64,000 nt of DNA, from positions 62,001-126,000 of the forward strand of contig JAPSLP010000007.1 in the NCBI GenBank assembly GCA_031180665.1, in the 5' to 3' direction. How positions within the stretch are numbered: the first letter of the stretch is position 1; the number at the start of each line of letters is the position of its first letter. A program made the translations under genes and the position numbers. The notes beneath the pieces are model-generated. The model saw only the letters and a program-made list of their open reading frames with translations. It had not been told where the DNA came from and ran no database searches. The stretch comes from Cupriavidus sp. (lineage in GTDB: Bacteria > Pseudomonadota > Gammaproteobacteria > Burkholderiales > Burkholderiaceae). Shown piece by piece: positions 1 through 8,337 of the stretch.

Positions 1-1349
1 GCCGGCACGGGCCGCTGCATCGCCGCGGTCAGGCTGATCATGCCGGCGCGCTGGGCCAGATAGCTCTTGTTGAGCATCGTGTCCGGGCTGCCGCCGGGCA
101 GCGGCACAAAGTCGGTGTCGGCCACGTACTGGTTGCGATCGGCATAGGCCAGGTTGCCGGCTTCGCCAACCAGATGCACGCCGGTGACGCTGGGCTTGCC
201 GCCGTTCTGGTCCATGCTGGTGGGCGCATGGCTGGCCATGTCGAAGTTCTCCAGGATGCCGAGAATCTGGCCGACCGCGATGCCGCCCGAGGACGGCGGC
301 GGCATGCCGCAGATCTCGTATTGCCGGTAGGTGGTGCAGACCGGCTCGCGCTTCTTGGCCTGGTAGTTGGCCAGGTCGTCGAGCGTGGTCACGCCCGGCG
401 TGGTGTTGCCGTCGTAGGTCGTGCGGATCTTGTCGACGATGCCGCGCGCGATCGGTCCGTCCTTGTAGAAGGCATCGGCACCGCCCTCGGCCACCGCGGT
501 GAAGGTCTGCGCCAGCGCCGGGTTCTTCAGGATCGTGTTGACCGCGCGGGGTGTGCCGTCGGGATTCAGGAAGTAGGCAGCCATCTCCGGATCGCGCTGG
601 ATGTTCTGCACGGTGGTGGCGCTCGAGATCGACGCGGCCATGCGCGGCGGAATGGCGAAGCCGTCGGTGGCCAGCCGGATCGCCGGCGAGAACAGCTCCT
701 TCCAGGTCTTCTTGCCGTAGTCGCGATGGGCGAGTTCCAGCACGCGCAGCGTGCCGGGCGTGCCGATCGAGCGGCCGCTGCGCACCGCGTTGGGCAGCGG
801 CGGGGTCTGGTCGGTCGAGGACTTCCAGCGCAGATAGTTCTCGTCGGCCCCGGCCGGCGCGGTCTCGCGGCCATCGTAGGCGATGACCTTCTTCGTCTGC
901 GCGTCGTAATGCATGATGAAGGCGCCGCCGCCGATGCCGGACGACTGCGGCTCGACCAGGTTCAGCACCATCTGCGCGGCCACTGCCGCATCGACCGCGG
1001 TGCCGCCGTCCTTCAGGATGTCGCAGGCGACCTTCGTGGAGACCGGGTTGTTGGTCACCGCCATATACGTCTTCGCATAGACCGTGCGCTTCGGCGCGTA
1101 GCCCGTGGCGACCTCGGGGGCGCCGGGCTCGCCGGGCAATACGATCACTTCGCCGCCGGTCGTGCCGTTCAGCTCGCAACCCGCCACCGGCTGCGGGGGC
1201 GGCGGCTTGTGGCCATGGTGGTCGTCGTCATCGTCGCCGCCGCACGCGGCCAGCAACAGCGCGGCGGTGGCCGTCATCAGCCAGCCGCGGGGGCGTCTGC
1301 GCGGTGGGGATGCGGGAAAGGCGGGATCGAAGGTCGTGCGCTGTCGCAT
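1..1349 (-). CDS. ggt: gamma-glutamyltransferase, lipoprotein type (3' end outside the window)
   Basis: Gamma-glutamyltransferase transfers or hydrolyses the gamma-glutamyl group of glutathione and related peptides outside the cytoplasm. About 449 codons are visible on the minus strand; the frame is open at base 1. Residues 23-35 read as a hydrophobic segment ending in a lipobox (LLAAC) followed by GGDDDDDHHGH, so the protein is probably lipid-anchored. Family hallmarks seen include KVACDILKDGGTAVDAA, NLVEPQSSGIGGG, YDGRETAP and PPPSSGGI, then ADRNQYVADTDFVPLP. The conserved catalytic Thr that starts the small subunit lies further C-terminal in this family and so falls outside the window. The ATG at 1349 is preceded by GGAGACAGCC. 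The next gene upstream, on the same strand, is 196 bases away, so it may have its own promoter. Confidence 0.93.
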   Translation of the reverse strand, partial: MRQRTTFDPAFPASPPRRRPRGWLMTATAALLLAACGGDDDDDHHGHKPPPPQPVAGCELNGTTGGEVIVLPGEPGAPEVATGYAPKRTVYAKTYMAVTNNPVSTKVACDILKDGGTAVDAAVAAQMVLNLVEPQSSGIGGGAFIMHYDAQTKKVIAYDGRETAPAGADENYLRWKSSTDQTPPLPNAVRSGRSIGTPGTLRVLELAHRDYGKKTWKELFSPAIRLATDGFAIPPRMAASISSATTVQNIQRDPEMAAYFLNPDGTPRAVNTILKNPALAQTFTAVAEGGADAFYKDGPIARGIVDKIRTTYDGNTTPGVTTLDDLANYQAKKREPVCTTYRQYEICGMPPPSSGGIAVGQILGILENFDMASHAPTSMDQNGGKPSVTGVHLVGEAGNLAYADRNQYVADTDFVPLPGGSPDTMLNKSYLAQRAGMISLTAAMQRPVP

Positions 1350-1545
1350 GGCTGTCTCCTTGTTGTCGGGCATCAGCTGGCAGGGCTGGCTCGGTGCCCG
1401 GGATGCGAACGCGTCCGCCGGCGCGCATCGCGCGCCGGATCGGCGGCGGTGGGGAACGACGACTACGACGCTAGTACGCGCCGGGCCGCTATGCAATGGT
1501 CCATAACGACGATCTGGCGCGCGGCGAGCTTGGGCTTTGGCGGAT

Positions 1546-2337
1546 TCACCGCTCCATGCCGCCTCCTGGCTCGGCCATGCGGCGGTGCTGCTCGGCCAGC
1601 AGATCGGCCGGTGTCACGTTCGAAATCGCGGCGCGCAGCTTGTTCTGCCAGCCCGTGACGACATCGCCTTCGCCGCGCAGCATCGCCTCGAAGCCCTCGC
1701 GCGCTACCTCGGCGGGATCGTCCTTCTTCTGCTGGCCCAGGCGCGTGTCGAGCATGTCGGCGCGCTCGAAGAAGTCGGTCTCGGTCGCGCCCGGCATCAG
1801 GCAGGTCACCGTGACACCGCAATCGCGCATTTCGTGCCGCAGCGCAAACGAGAAGGAATCGAGAAAGGCCTTGGTCGCGTTGTAGACGGCCTGATAGGTG
1901 CCCGGCATGAAGCCGGCGATCGAGCCGGTGATCAGGATCCGCCCGGTGCGGCGGTCGCGCATGTCGCGGCCGATGCGATGCAGCAAGTCCAGCGTGCCGG
2001 TGACATTGGTCTCGACCACCCGCTGGATGTCGCGGAATTCCTGATCGAGAAAGGCTCGGCCCAGCCCCCGGCCCGCGTTGGCGCACAGCACGTCGACCGG
2101 GCGCCCGCCCGTGGCCCGATACAGCGCCTGCACGCCGGCCGGATCGGCCAGGTCCACACATAGGGCGTCGACGGCCATGCCGGTATCGCGCAGCGCCACC
2201 GCCGCGGTATCGATGGCAGGCTCGTCGGCTGCAATCAGCAAATCGTAACCTTGCATCGCACAACAGCGCGCAAGCTCGAAGCCGATGCCGGACGAGGCAC
2301 CGGTGACGACGGCAAAGGGACGGGCGGCTTGGTTCAC
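1546..2337 (-). CDS. SDR-family short-chain dehydrogenase/reductase
   Basis: Classical short-chain dehydrogenase of 263 residues, NAD(P)-dependent, cytoplasmic. The nucleotide-binding motif TGASSGIG lies near residue 12, followed by the CANAG motif and the catalytic set (ITGSIAG serine, then YNATK with Tyr and Lys). The substrate cannot be told from sequence. The frame is open further upstream, but a GTG at 2337 is preceded by AGGAGACCGCC at good spacing and the family core starts a few residues later, so I use that start. It sits between ggt and a secreted unknown, all on the minus strand, with 175 bases to the gene on its 5' side downstream of 2513. No operon link is evident. Confidence 0.88.
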   Translation of the reverse strand: MNQAARPFAVVTGASSGIGFELARCCAMQGYDLLIAADEPAIDTAAVALRDTGMAVDALCVDLADPAGVQALYRATGGRPVDVLCANAGRGLGRAFLDQEFRDIQRVVETNVTGTLDLLHRIGRDMRDRRTGRILITGSIAGFMPGTYQAVYNATKAFLDSFSFALRHEMRDCGVTVTCLMPGATETDFFERADMLDTRLGQQKKDDPAEVAREGFEAMLRGEGDVVTGWQNKLRAAISNVTPADLLAEQHRRMAEPGGGMER

Positions 2338-2512
2338 GGCGGTCTCCTGATGGCGGCTCGGTTCGTATCGCCCGGCGCAACGCTGCGCGGGGCGGTACGG
2401 CCAACCCATCCCTCAAGCAAACTTCGTTCCGCGGGTTGCGATGCCGTCGCGCGCCCGCCGTGCCGTTCTCCCGTTGGCCGGAATTACAAAGCCGGCAGGC
2501 CGTGCCGGCATG

Positions 2513-3514
2513 TCAGCGGAAATCGCTGAAGCGGATGTCCGGTGCGCTGGTGTTGTGCCGCGACGGGACAGTACGCCCGAAGCGGACATCGCTCGCCTGC
2601 CAGTTCGATACCTCGGCCACCGTGGCGTCGCGCCCCTGGCCGGCCGGGTCCCGCCAGCGGACGCGGCTCATGTCGGCGTTGTCCTCGGTCACGTACATCG
2701 AGCGCAGCATCGCGAACGGCGCCTGCGCGCGATACGGCGGGCTGAAGGCGACATCGAGCGCGGTGCGCGTGCGGCTGATTTCGCGGATCGCGACCTGGGC
2801 CTCGCCGCCGGCGGTAAAGCGCAGGCCGATCGTGCGCTGGCGCGGGTCGATGTCGATGTGGGCGATATCGACGATCGGCCGCAGGTCCTGCTGCACCGGC
2901 CCCATCAGGAACGACGAACCATAGGCGTTGTCGGGCAGGTGCGCGGCGGGCAGCGGCTTGGCGCGCCAGTAGCCGTCCGACGGATAGAGCACCAGCACTT
3001 CGGTCTCGACGACCTTGCCCTTGGCGCCCTTGCGCTTGTCGAAGAACTGGATCAGATGAAAACCGCCGTCCTGGCGTCCGCCGACGGTGACCGGCACGCG
3101 CTGGGGCCGCCAGAAGCTGTCGAACGTGATGCCGACGATGGCGAGGTCCTTGCCGTCATGGAGACGGACCTTGCGCGGCTTGAAGGTGTGGCGCGGATCG
3201 GTGGGATGCGGGGTATCGCCGAAATTGCAGCCCGAGAAGTCCGGCGCGGAGCTGTCCTTGCGGATCTTGCCGATGTAGGCGGGATGCAGCGCCTCGACGC
3301 GGAAGCGCTGGATCGACGGGGCCGACAGCGCGAAAGAAACGTTGTCCTCTTCCGCGCAGGTGGTCGGCGTGGTCAGGTTACGGACCTCGACCGCCGCCGG
3401 GACCGGATCGGTCGATGCGGGCGGCGCGGGCGATTGCGCGAGGGCTGGGGCAGTCAGCAGGCTGAACAGCAGGGCCGGGATCAGTCGGCGCGGGCGAATC
3501 TGGCGGCGTGGCAT
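2513..3514 (-). CDS. secreted protein of unknown function
   Basis: Predicted protein of 333 residues. It begins MPRRQIRPRRLIPALLF and continues to an ALAQS-like signal peptidase site near residue 27, so it is probably exported to the periplasm. The mature part has scattered Cys, a charged FDKRKGAKGKVVETEVLVLYP segment and a beta-rich appearance; I do not recognise a family. The same frame stays open upstream through a heptanucleotide repeat, but the ATG at 3514 follows AAGGAACCCACCCACGC and directly precedes the signal peptide, so the upstream stretch is very likely non-coding. The GntR gene lies 184 bases upstream on the same strand. No catalytic motif was identified. Confidence 0.75.
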   Translation of the reverse strand: MPRRQIRPRRLIPALLFSLLTAPALAQSPAPPASTDPVPAAVEVRNLTTPTTCAEEDNVSFALSAPSIQRFRVEALHPAYIGKIRKDSSAPDFSGCNFGDTPHPTDPRHTFKPRKVRLHDGKDLAIVGITFDSFWRPQRVPVTVGGRQDGGFHLIQFFDKRKGAKGKVVETEVLVLYPSDGYWRAKPLPAAHLPDNAYGSSFLMGPVQQDLRPIVDIAHIDIDPRQRTIGLRFTAGGEAQVAIREISRTRTALDVAFSPPYRAQAPFAMLRSMYVTEDNADMSRVRWRDPAGQGRDATVAEVSNWQASDVRFGRTVPSRHNTSAPDIRFSDFR

Positions 3515-3594
3515 GCGTGGGTGGGTTCCTTGTTGGCAAACCCGCGTCGTGCCGGCAAAAGGCCTTGGGCATGCCGTGGCCTTGGCCGAACCGA

Positions 3595-3629
3595 GGCCTT
3601 GGGCCTTGGGCCTTGGGCCTTGGGCCTTG
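3595..3629. repeat. heptanucleotide tandem repeat, five units of GGCCTTG
   Basis: Five exact tandem copies of GGCCTTG lie between the GntR gene and the start of the secreted-protein gene, and two isolated copies occur just before them at 3561 and 3579. The surrounding 184 bases are otherwise GC-rich non-coding DNA with further CCTTG/CCTGG variants. The repeat falls in the 5' region of the secreted-protein gene, 80-115 bases upstream of its ATG. Confidence 0.9.
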
Positions 3630-3698
3630 GGGCCGCGGGCCTTGCCCGTCGGCTTGCCTGGCCACGACCTGGCCTCGCCTTGCCTGGTCTGGCAACCC

Positions 3699-4439
3699 CT
3701 AGCGGCGGTCGCCCAGCACGGTGGCGCGGGTGAAGTCCTCGATATTGTCCAGCAGCGCGTCGAGCGCGGCGCCCGCGCCTTCGACATCGCCCTCGGCGAT
3801 GGCTGCGGCGACACGGGCGTGCAGGCGCGCCATCTCCGGAAGATCGGCGGCCTGCTTGTAGTGAAAATACCAGAAGCGGCGCGACAGCCCATGCATCAGC
3901 CGCATCGCGCCCTCGGCAAACTCGTTGCGGGCGGCCTGCAGGCACAGCTCGTTGAAGCCCGCATCGGCGCGCACGAACGCGACTTCGTCGCTCTTCTTGA
4001 CCGAGCGCTCGAACTCCGCGGCCAGCCGCCGGAAGCCCTGCCGTTCCTCGACGGTGGCGCGGCGCGCCGCACTGCGGCAGATCAACCGCTCGACCTCGCG
4101 GCGCGTCTCCAGCAGCCGCAGTTGCTTGGCCACGTCCATCGGCGGAATCAGCAGGCCGCGCTGCGGCAGCACCACGATCAGATGCTCGCGCGCCAGCCGC
4201 TGAATCGCCTCGCGGATCGGCGTGCGGCCGATACCGGTCATCTCGCTCAACTGGAATTCGGAGACCGACGAACCGGGCGCGAGCTGCAAGGTGACGATCG
4301 CTTCCTCGATCCACCGATAGGCCTGATCCGTCAGCCGCCCGCGCGGCCCCGCCCCGTTCTCGCTACCTTCGTCTTCGACATGGGTCGCTGCCGCCCGCCT
4401 GACTGTCGCCGCTTTCTTGACCATTGACGTCGTTTGCAT
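3699..4439 (-). CDS. GntR-family transcriptional regulator, FCD type
   Basis: DNA-binding regulator of 246 residues. An N-terminal winged helix-turn-helix (about residues 30-95) carries the GntR signature GIGRTPIREAIQRLAREHL and is followed by an all-helical FCD ligand domain (about 105-230). FCD regulators usually repress catabolic operons and release DNA when an organic acid or similar ligand binds. The first ATG is at 4439; ATG 4424 is an alternative, and neither has a clear ribosome-binding site. A TACAAT -10-like box at 4460-4455 would put the start of transcription very close to the first ATG, so the mRNA may be nearly leaderless. It is the nearest regulator to the operators at 6112, 8358 and 9966 and is my inferred candidate to bind them, but its own promoter has no exact copy. 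Confidence 0.9.
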   Translation of the reverse strand: MQTTSMVKKAATVRRAAATHVEDEGSENGAGPRGRLTDQAYRWIEEAIVTLQLAPGSSVSEFQLSEMTGIGRTPIREAIQRLAREHLIVVLPQRGLLIPPMDVAKQLRLLETRREVERLICRSAARRATVEERQGFRRLAAEFERSVKKSDEVAFVRADAGFNELCLQAARNEFAEGAMRLMHGLSRRFWYFHYKQAADLPEMARLHARVAAAIAEGDVEGAGAALDALLDNIEDFTRATVLGDRR

Positions 4440-4460
4440 GTTTGACGAATGCAAATTGTA
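4433..4460 (-). promoter_or_regulatory. inverted repeat and -10 box at the GntR gene start
   Basis: TTTGCAT (4433-4439) and ATGCAAA (4449-4455) form a 7-base inverted repeat with a 9-base spacer. It overlaps the TACAAT box (4460-4455, minus strand) and the proposed start codon. Such placement is typical of an autoregulatory operator; this is inference. Confidence 0.4.
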
Positions 4461-4514
4461 TATGAGTCATTTTGGGCAGGCGCGGCAAGTTGGGATGCGG
4501 CATGGCTTCACCGT

Positions 4515-4865
4515 TCAGCCACGCAAACCAAGACTGCGCAGCCAGGCATCGACCTGCCCGAACGCATCCTGCTGCCACTGTTCCGGCGTCCGGTCGCGCA
4601 GCACATCGGTGTCCTCGACGAATCGGCGCACGCAGGTCGGCCCGAAGCCTTCCACCGAATCGAATTTGCGCCCGACGTCCATGGTGCCGACATGCGGCAT
4701 ATCGTCGGTCTTGCCCAGCAGCAGCCAGGGCACCGCGCCGCCAACGATGGCGAATTTCCCCTTGAAGCTCCCAAGAATCTGACCGATCTCGATCAGTACC
4801 GTCTGGACCGCCGCTGTCGTGCGATCGTCGTAATCCACCGCGGATTGCGGTTCACCAGGTGTCAT
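4515..4865 (-). CDS. AbiEii-like nucleotidyltransferase with internal deletion
   Basis: Open frame of only 116 residues. The N-terminal half looks like the catalytic start of AbiEii-type nucleotidyltransferases (AIVGGAVPWLLLGK, then HVGTMDVG, where the family usually has a [ST]xDxD pair). It then runs straight into a C-terminal-looking segment, FVEDTDVLRDRTPEQ through LRSLGL. Family members are usually well over 200 residues, so the middle appears to be missing in frame. The second Asp of the usual DxD pair is not seen (DVG). The start ATG overlaps the stop of the upstream AbiEi-like gene as ATGA, the usual antitoxin-toxin translational coupling. It is probably inactive; family placement is from motif memory and has not been searched. 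Confidence 0.65.
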   Translation of the reverse strand: MTPGEPQSAVDYDDRTTAAVQTVLIEIGQILGSFKGKFAIVGGAVPWLLLGKTDDMPHVGTMDVGRKFDSVEGFGPTCVRRFVEDTDVLRDRTPEQWQQDAFGQVDAWLRSLGLRG

Positions 4866-5932
4866 GTCTGCCAATTGAGCTGATGTCGTCGCAAGTGATC
4901 GGCCGCTTCCCTGCCCCGCTCGCCGGCAACCGCGAGGTCGAGGTAGGTCTGAACGGGGCTCGTGCAGACGACACCGGGGGCCGGCTCGACCGTGTCGCGG
5001 AATGGACCCGGATCCTCCAGCGTCATCACCACGGCATTCTCGCCTTTCAATGCCGGTGACAATTTCAACGCCGAACGCAGTTGTTCGAGTCCCGGCTCGT
5101 CGGCATAGAAATATTGCGTCGCCGTGCGGGCGTAAGGGGCAAGCCATTGCGCCGCCGAAAAGGAGGCGAGCGTCAACAGGCCGCTCCGCGCCCGCAGCGC
5201 ATCTCGTACGGCATGCGCGAGGGCACTGCCATGCAGGGGCGTATAGAAGCCGTGACGCTTGCCGGCCGGCGCCTCGTAGGCGTCGCGCCAGGCATCGAGC
5301 AGTGCATCGGGATCGGAAAGCGACAAACCGTCTCGCGACACCTTCGCCCACTCGCGATCGAGCAAGCCAGCACGGACGTTGCTGGCGTGGCCGAGGCTGA
5401 TCCCGGCAGCCTCGGCAAGTGCTGCCACGCGCCAAGGCCGCCCCGGATCGCGCAGCATGATCCGCAGCATCCGGGCGGACTTCGGCTTGAACAGGGAGCG
5501 TAGATCGCGGCGCTCGGCGGCAGGCTTGCTTGCCACCGTCCGTTCGATGAAGACGCCGCCGAAGAGGAGGTGAACATTTCCCTCGAGGTCCAGGAAACCC
5601 GCATCGTGCTCCCGGCACAGGGCCTGCGCCGCGGCAGACAGATACGGCGCGATCAGCACGGGCGTCGCGTTCTCTCCGTGATACGCCACGCGGTGCCGAA
5701 GCTGAAGCAGCGCGGTTCGTACATGGCGGGGCTGGCCGCTCGTACTGACCAGGCAGACCAGGGTATGCCGCCTGCCTTGGACACAAACGTCCGCGACAAC
5801 GTCCGCGCCCCTCTCACTCGAAGGCGTCGCGGCGAATTCCAGGTGTTCGATCACCGGCACCCGCTGCAAAAGCGCATGCAACGCGCTCGCCTCGCGTTGA
5901 AGTGGCTTAATCGTTTCTTCAATACGCATCAT
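4862..5932 (-). CDS. AbiEi-like antitoxin/transcriptional regulator of a type IV toxin-antitoxin pair
   Basis: Protein of 356 residues. Residues 1-130 form an alpha/beta domain (HTLVCLVSTSGQPRHV, then LIAPYLSAAAQALCREHDAGFLDLEGN). A winged-helix segment follows around residues 150-210 (WRVAALAEAAGISLGHASNV), then a C-terminal domain ending in YLDLAVAGERGREAADHLR. This layout matches the long AbiEi-family antitoxins, which both repress their own promoter and neutralise a nucleotidyltransferase toxin. It overlaps the downstream nucleotidyltransferase remnant by 4 bases. Two consecutive ATGs (5932, 5929) could start it and neither has an obvious ribosome-binding site. The repeated TTTCACTGAAA elements 40-95 bases upstream are likely its operator. 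The gene is intact although the partner is truncated, so it may now serve only as a regulator. Confidence 0.72.
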   Translation of the reverse strand: MMRIEETIKPLQREASALHALLQRVPVIEHLEFAATPSSERGADVVADVCVQGRRHTLVCLVSTSGQPRHVRTALLQLRHRVAYHGENATPVLIAPYLSAAAQALCREHDAGFLDLEGNVHLLFGGVFIERTVASKPAAERRDLRSLFKPKSARMLRIMLRDPGRPWRVAALAEAAGISLGHASNVRAGLLDREWAKVSRDGLSLSDPDALLDAWRDAYEAPAGKRHGFYTPLHGSALAHAVRDALRARSGLLTLASFSAAQWLAPYARTATQYFYADEPGLEQLRSALKLSPALKGENAVVMTLEDPGPFRDTVEPAPGVVCTSPVQTYLDLAVAGERGREAADHLRRHQLNWQT

Positions 5933-5973
5933 TTAGCGGCAGGCGGCATTTTCATTCGGAACGTCCGACCCAT

Positions 5974-6027
5974 TTTCACTGAAAGACCCGCTTTCAGCAA
6001 ACGCTGAAAATCGCTGTTTCACTGAAA
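5974..6027 (-). promoter_or_regulatory. operator-like cluster TTTCA(N)CTGAAA upstream of the AbiEi-like gene
   Basis: Three inverted elements are seen: TTTCACTGAAA at 5974-5984, TTTCAGC-AAAC-GCTGAAA at 5992-6009 and a second TTTCACTGAAA at 6017-6027. All six half sites are exact TTTCA/TGAAA. AbiEi antitoxins are known to bind inverted repeats in their own promoters, which fits this position. AT content rises sharply here compared with the surroundings. Confidence 0.6.
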
Positions 6028-6111
6028 ATTCTCGTGGGCGCGTACGCCACGGGCCTCCTTTCCGTCTCCAGTTCCCCTTGCCTTCCTGCCGTTTCGTCCA
6101 CTACTATGATC

Positions 6112-6129
6112 CATCTAATATATTAGATG
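6112..6129 (+). promoter_or_regulatory. palindromic operator, site 1 of 3 (hydrolase/dehydrogenase operon)
   Basis: CATCTAATATATTAGATG is a perfect 18-base palindrome ending 13 bases before the hydrolase ATG. Its core, CTAATATATTAG, is shared with the sites at 8358 and 9966. The TAATAT at 6116-6121 can serve as a -10 box, but the corresponding -35 region is weak here. A bound protein would cover the promoter and the start of the message. Confidence 0.8.
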
Positions 6130-6142
6130 TACAGGAGACTCC

Positions 6143-6925
6143 ATGGCAGCGGACTCCATGGACGTGATCGAAGTCGGCAGCGGGCCGTTGTGCGTCGTGG
6201 CGCTGCATGGCATCCAGGGGACACGGGCGGCGTGGTTGGCAGTGGCGCGGCACCTCAGCCCGCTCTGCACCTTTGTGCTGCCGAATCTGCAGGGACGCGG
6301 GGCGGCGCCGCGGCCCGGCACCATCGACGGATACACCCTGGAGCGCTATGCGGCCGCGGTACGCGAGGTCGTGCAGCGGCATGCGCAGGCGCGGCCCTTT
6401 GTGCTGGCGGGATGGAGCATGGGGGTGTCGGTGGCGCTCGAGTATGCGGACCGCTATCGCGATGCGCGCGCCCCGCTCGCGCTGCTGTTGCTGTCGGGAT
6501 CTCCTGCCCTGTGCGAGACGCGCTGGTTCTGCGCTGACGAGGGCGCAGCGCTGATGGACGAGATCGCCGCGCGCGAGCGTCGCCTGGGATTGAGCGAGGC
6601 AGCCGACCACGCCGCCGTCGCGCGGACGTGGCAGGCGATTCGACAAACCGATCAACGTTCGCGCTTGCCCACGCTGCCGATGCCGGCCCTGGTCATCCAT
6701 GGCCGCGACGACGGCGATTGCCCGCGGGCGCACGCGCAAGCGCTGGCCAATGGACTGCCCGCCGGCCGGCTGGCCACCATCGAACGGGCGGGGCACGGCC
6801 TGCTGAACGGTCATGCCGATGCGGTAGCCGAACTCGCGCTGCCCTGGTTGCGGCAGCTCGCCGATTCGATGCGCACTGCCGGCGCAACCGCCCCTGACTC
6901 TTCCATCCCCCTGGAGCTGCCATGA
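6143..6925 (+). CDS. alpha/beta hydrolase
   Basis: Alpha/beta-fold hydrolase of 260 residues. The nucleophile elbow GWSMG (Ser near residue 95) is present, with an oxyanion-side HGIQGTRAAW near residue 28, a late acid in VIHGRDDGDCP and a final His in ERAGHGLLNGH. That completes a Ser-Asp-His triad. It would cleave an ester or a carbon-carbon bond in a cytoplasmic catabolic step; the substrate is unknown. The ATG at 6143 follows ACAGGAGACTCC. It is the first gene of an operon with the iron alcohol dehydrogenase, which it overlaps by 4 bases (ATGA). A CTAATATATTAG operator sits immediately upstream. Confidence 0.88.
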   Translation: MAADSMDVIEVGSGPLCVVALHGIQGTRAAWLAVARHLSPLCTFVLPNLQGRGAAPRPGTIDGYTLERYAAAVREVVQRHAQARPFVLAGWSMGVSVALEYADRYRDARAPLALLLLSGSPALCETRWFCADEGAALMDEIAARERRLGLSEAADHAAVARTWQAIRQTDQRSRLPTLPMPALVIHGRDDGDCPRAHAQALANGLPAGRLATIERAGHGLLNGHADAVAELALPWLRQLADSMRTAGATAPDSSIPLELP

Positions 6926-8232
6926 GAATTGAAGACCTCGTCCATTTCTGCGCGCCGGCGCGTCTGATCGTCGGCCCCGGTACGCGCGCGCAATTGCCGG
7001 CGCTGTTGCAGCGCCTCGGCCATCGTCACGGTGTGCTGATTACCGATACCTTCTTCACCGAGCGCACGCCGTGGGTCGCCGAATACCTCGAGGCCGCGCG
7101 CGCCGCCGGCATCGACACGGTGGTCTACGACGGCGGCCTGCCGGATCCGAGCACGACGCTGTGCGACGAGGCCACGCTCGCGCTGCGCAAGCAGTTGGGC
7201 GGCCGTATTCCGGACCATCTGGTGGCGCTCGGCGGCGGCAGCAATATCGACCTCGCCAAGGCACTGAGCCTGACGCTGCTGGAAGGCCGGCCGGTGCGCG
7301 ACTTCGCGGGTACGTTGCCCGCGGGTACGCGGCCGATCCCGCTGGTGGCGCTGCCCACTACCTCGGGCACGGGCTCGGAAGCGACGCCGGGCGCGATCCT
7401 GGTCGACCCTGACAACGCGACCAAGATCGCGGTGATGGACAACGCGCTGCGTCCGCAGATTGCGCTGATCGATCCCGAATTCACCTACACCTGCCCGCCG
7501 CGCGTGACCGCGGATGCGGGCATCGATGCGTTGACGCACGCGATCGAGTCGTACCTGACCGTCGACAGCGCGGCTTATCCGCGCCAGGGCAATGCCGATC
7601 CCGGCTATAGCGGCCGCTCGGCGCTGACCATGCTGTTCGCTCGCGAGGCAATCGCACTGTGCAGCCGCTATCTGCTGCGGGCCTACCGCGACAGCGGCAA
7701 GGGGGACGACAACGGCAGCAGTGCAGCCGGCGGCCGCGATATCGAGGCACGCATCGGCATGTCCTATGCGAGCCTGTACGCCGCGCTGTCCTACGGCAGC
7801 GCCGGCCTGAACGCGGTGCATGGCATCGCCTACGCCGTCGCGGGCCTGACCCACCGCTCGCATGGCAGCACCAATGCCGTGATGCTGCCCTATGTACTGG
7901 ACGCGCTGGGCACGACGCGCGGCGCCGATCTGCTGGCGCTGGCGCCGCTGGTCGGCCTCGACGAGGGCAGCGATGAAGCCCGCATCGCCGGCGTGCCGCT
8001 GGCTGTGCGCGATCTGATCGATGCGCTCGACATCCCCTCGAATCTGCAGGCCTTCGGCGTCCCGCGCGACGCGCTGCCGGCGCTGACGCGGGACGCACTG
8101 GGCGTCACGCGGCTGGCGCAGGCGTTTCCCGTCGACGACGTGCCGCGCACCTATGCGCGCGTGATCGAGCGCGCCTGGCGCGGCGAACTCGCCGCCCATG
8201 GCGGCCCCGGAGCGGTCCGCCGGGCGGCCTAG
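6922..8232 (+). CDS. iron-containing alcohol dehydrogenase family protein
   Basis: Group III (iron-dependent) alcohol dehydrogenase of 436 residues, in the family that includes maleylacetate reductases and lactaldehyde reductases. The NAD(P) loop GGGSNIDLAKA is near residue 105 and TTSGTGSE near 150. The metal ligands appear as Asp and His of DALTHAIE, His of AVHGIAYA and His of THRSHGSTNAVM. A 40-residue insertion (GYSGRSALTM through SAAGGRD) precedes the last metal ligands and makes it longer than the usual 350-400 residues. Reaction: reversible NAD(P)H-linked reduction of an aldehyde, ketone or enoate; substrate not determinable. It is translationally coupled to the hydrolase upstream. 183 bases separate it from the transporter unit. 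Confidence 0.9.
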   Translation: MRIEDLVHFCAPARLIVGPGTRAQLPALLQRLGHRHGVLITDTFFTERTPWVAEYLEAARAAGIDTVVYDGGLPDPSTTLCDEATLALRKQLGGRIPDHLVALGGGSNIDLAKALSLTLLEGRPVRDFAGTLPAGTRPIPLVALPTTSGTGSEATPGAILVDPDNATKIAVMDNALRPQIALIDPEFTYTCPPRVTADAGIDALTHAIESYLTVDSAAYPRQGNADPGYSGRSALTMLFAREAIALCSRYLLRAYRDSGKGDDNGSSAAGGRDIEARIGMSYASLYAALSYGSAGLNAVHGIAYAVAGLTHRSHGSTNAVMLPYVLDALGTTRGADLLALAPLVGLDEGSDEARIAGVPLAVRDLIDALDIPSNLQAFGVPRDALPALTRDALGVTRLAQAFPVDDVPRTYARVIERAWRGELAAHGGPGAVRRAA

Positions 8233-8337
8233 GGCAAATCCCGAGCTTCGCCCGCCAAGCCGCGTCGAATAACGCTCTCCGGGCGAGAACACGGCGCCCC
8301 CAAACGCCAGCGAGGTCCGCGTTCGGCGGCACGCAGC

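Noticed and set aside
3515-3892. N-terminal extension of the secreted protein through the GGCCTTG repeat
   Set aside because: The signal peptide starts at the ATG at 3514 with a ribosome-binding site before it. The upstream frame overlaps the GntR gene and translates to repeats.
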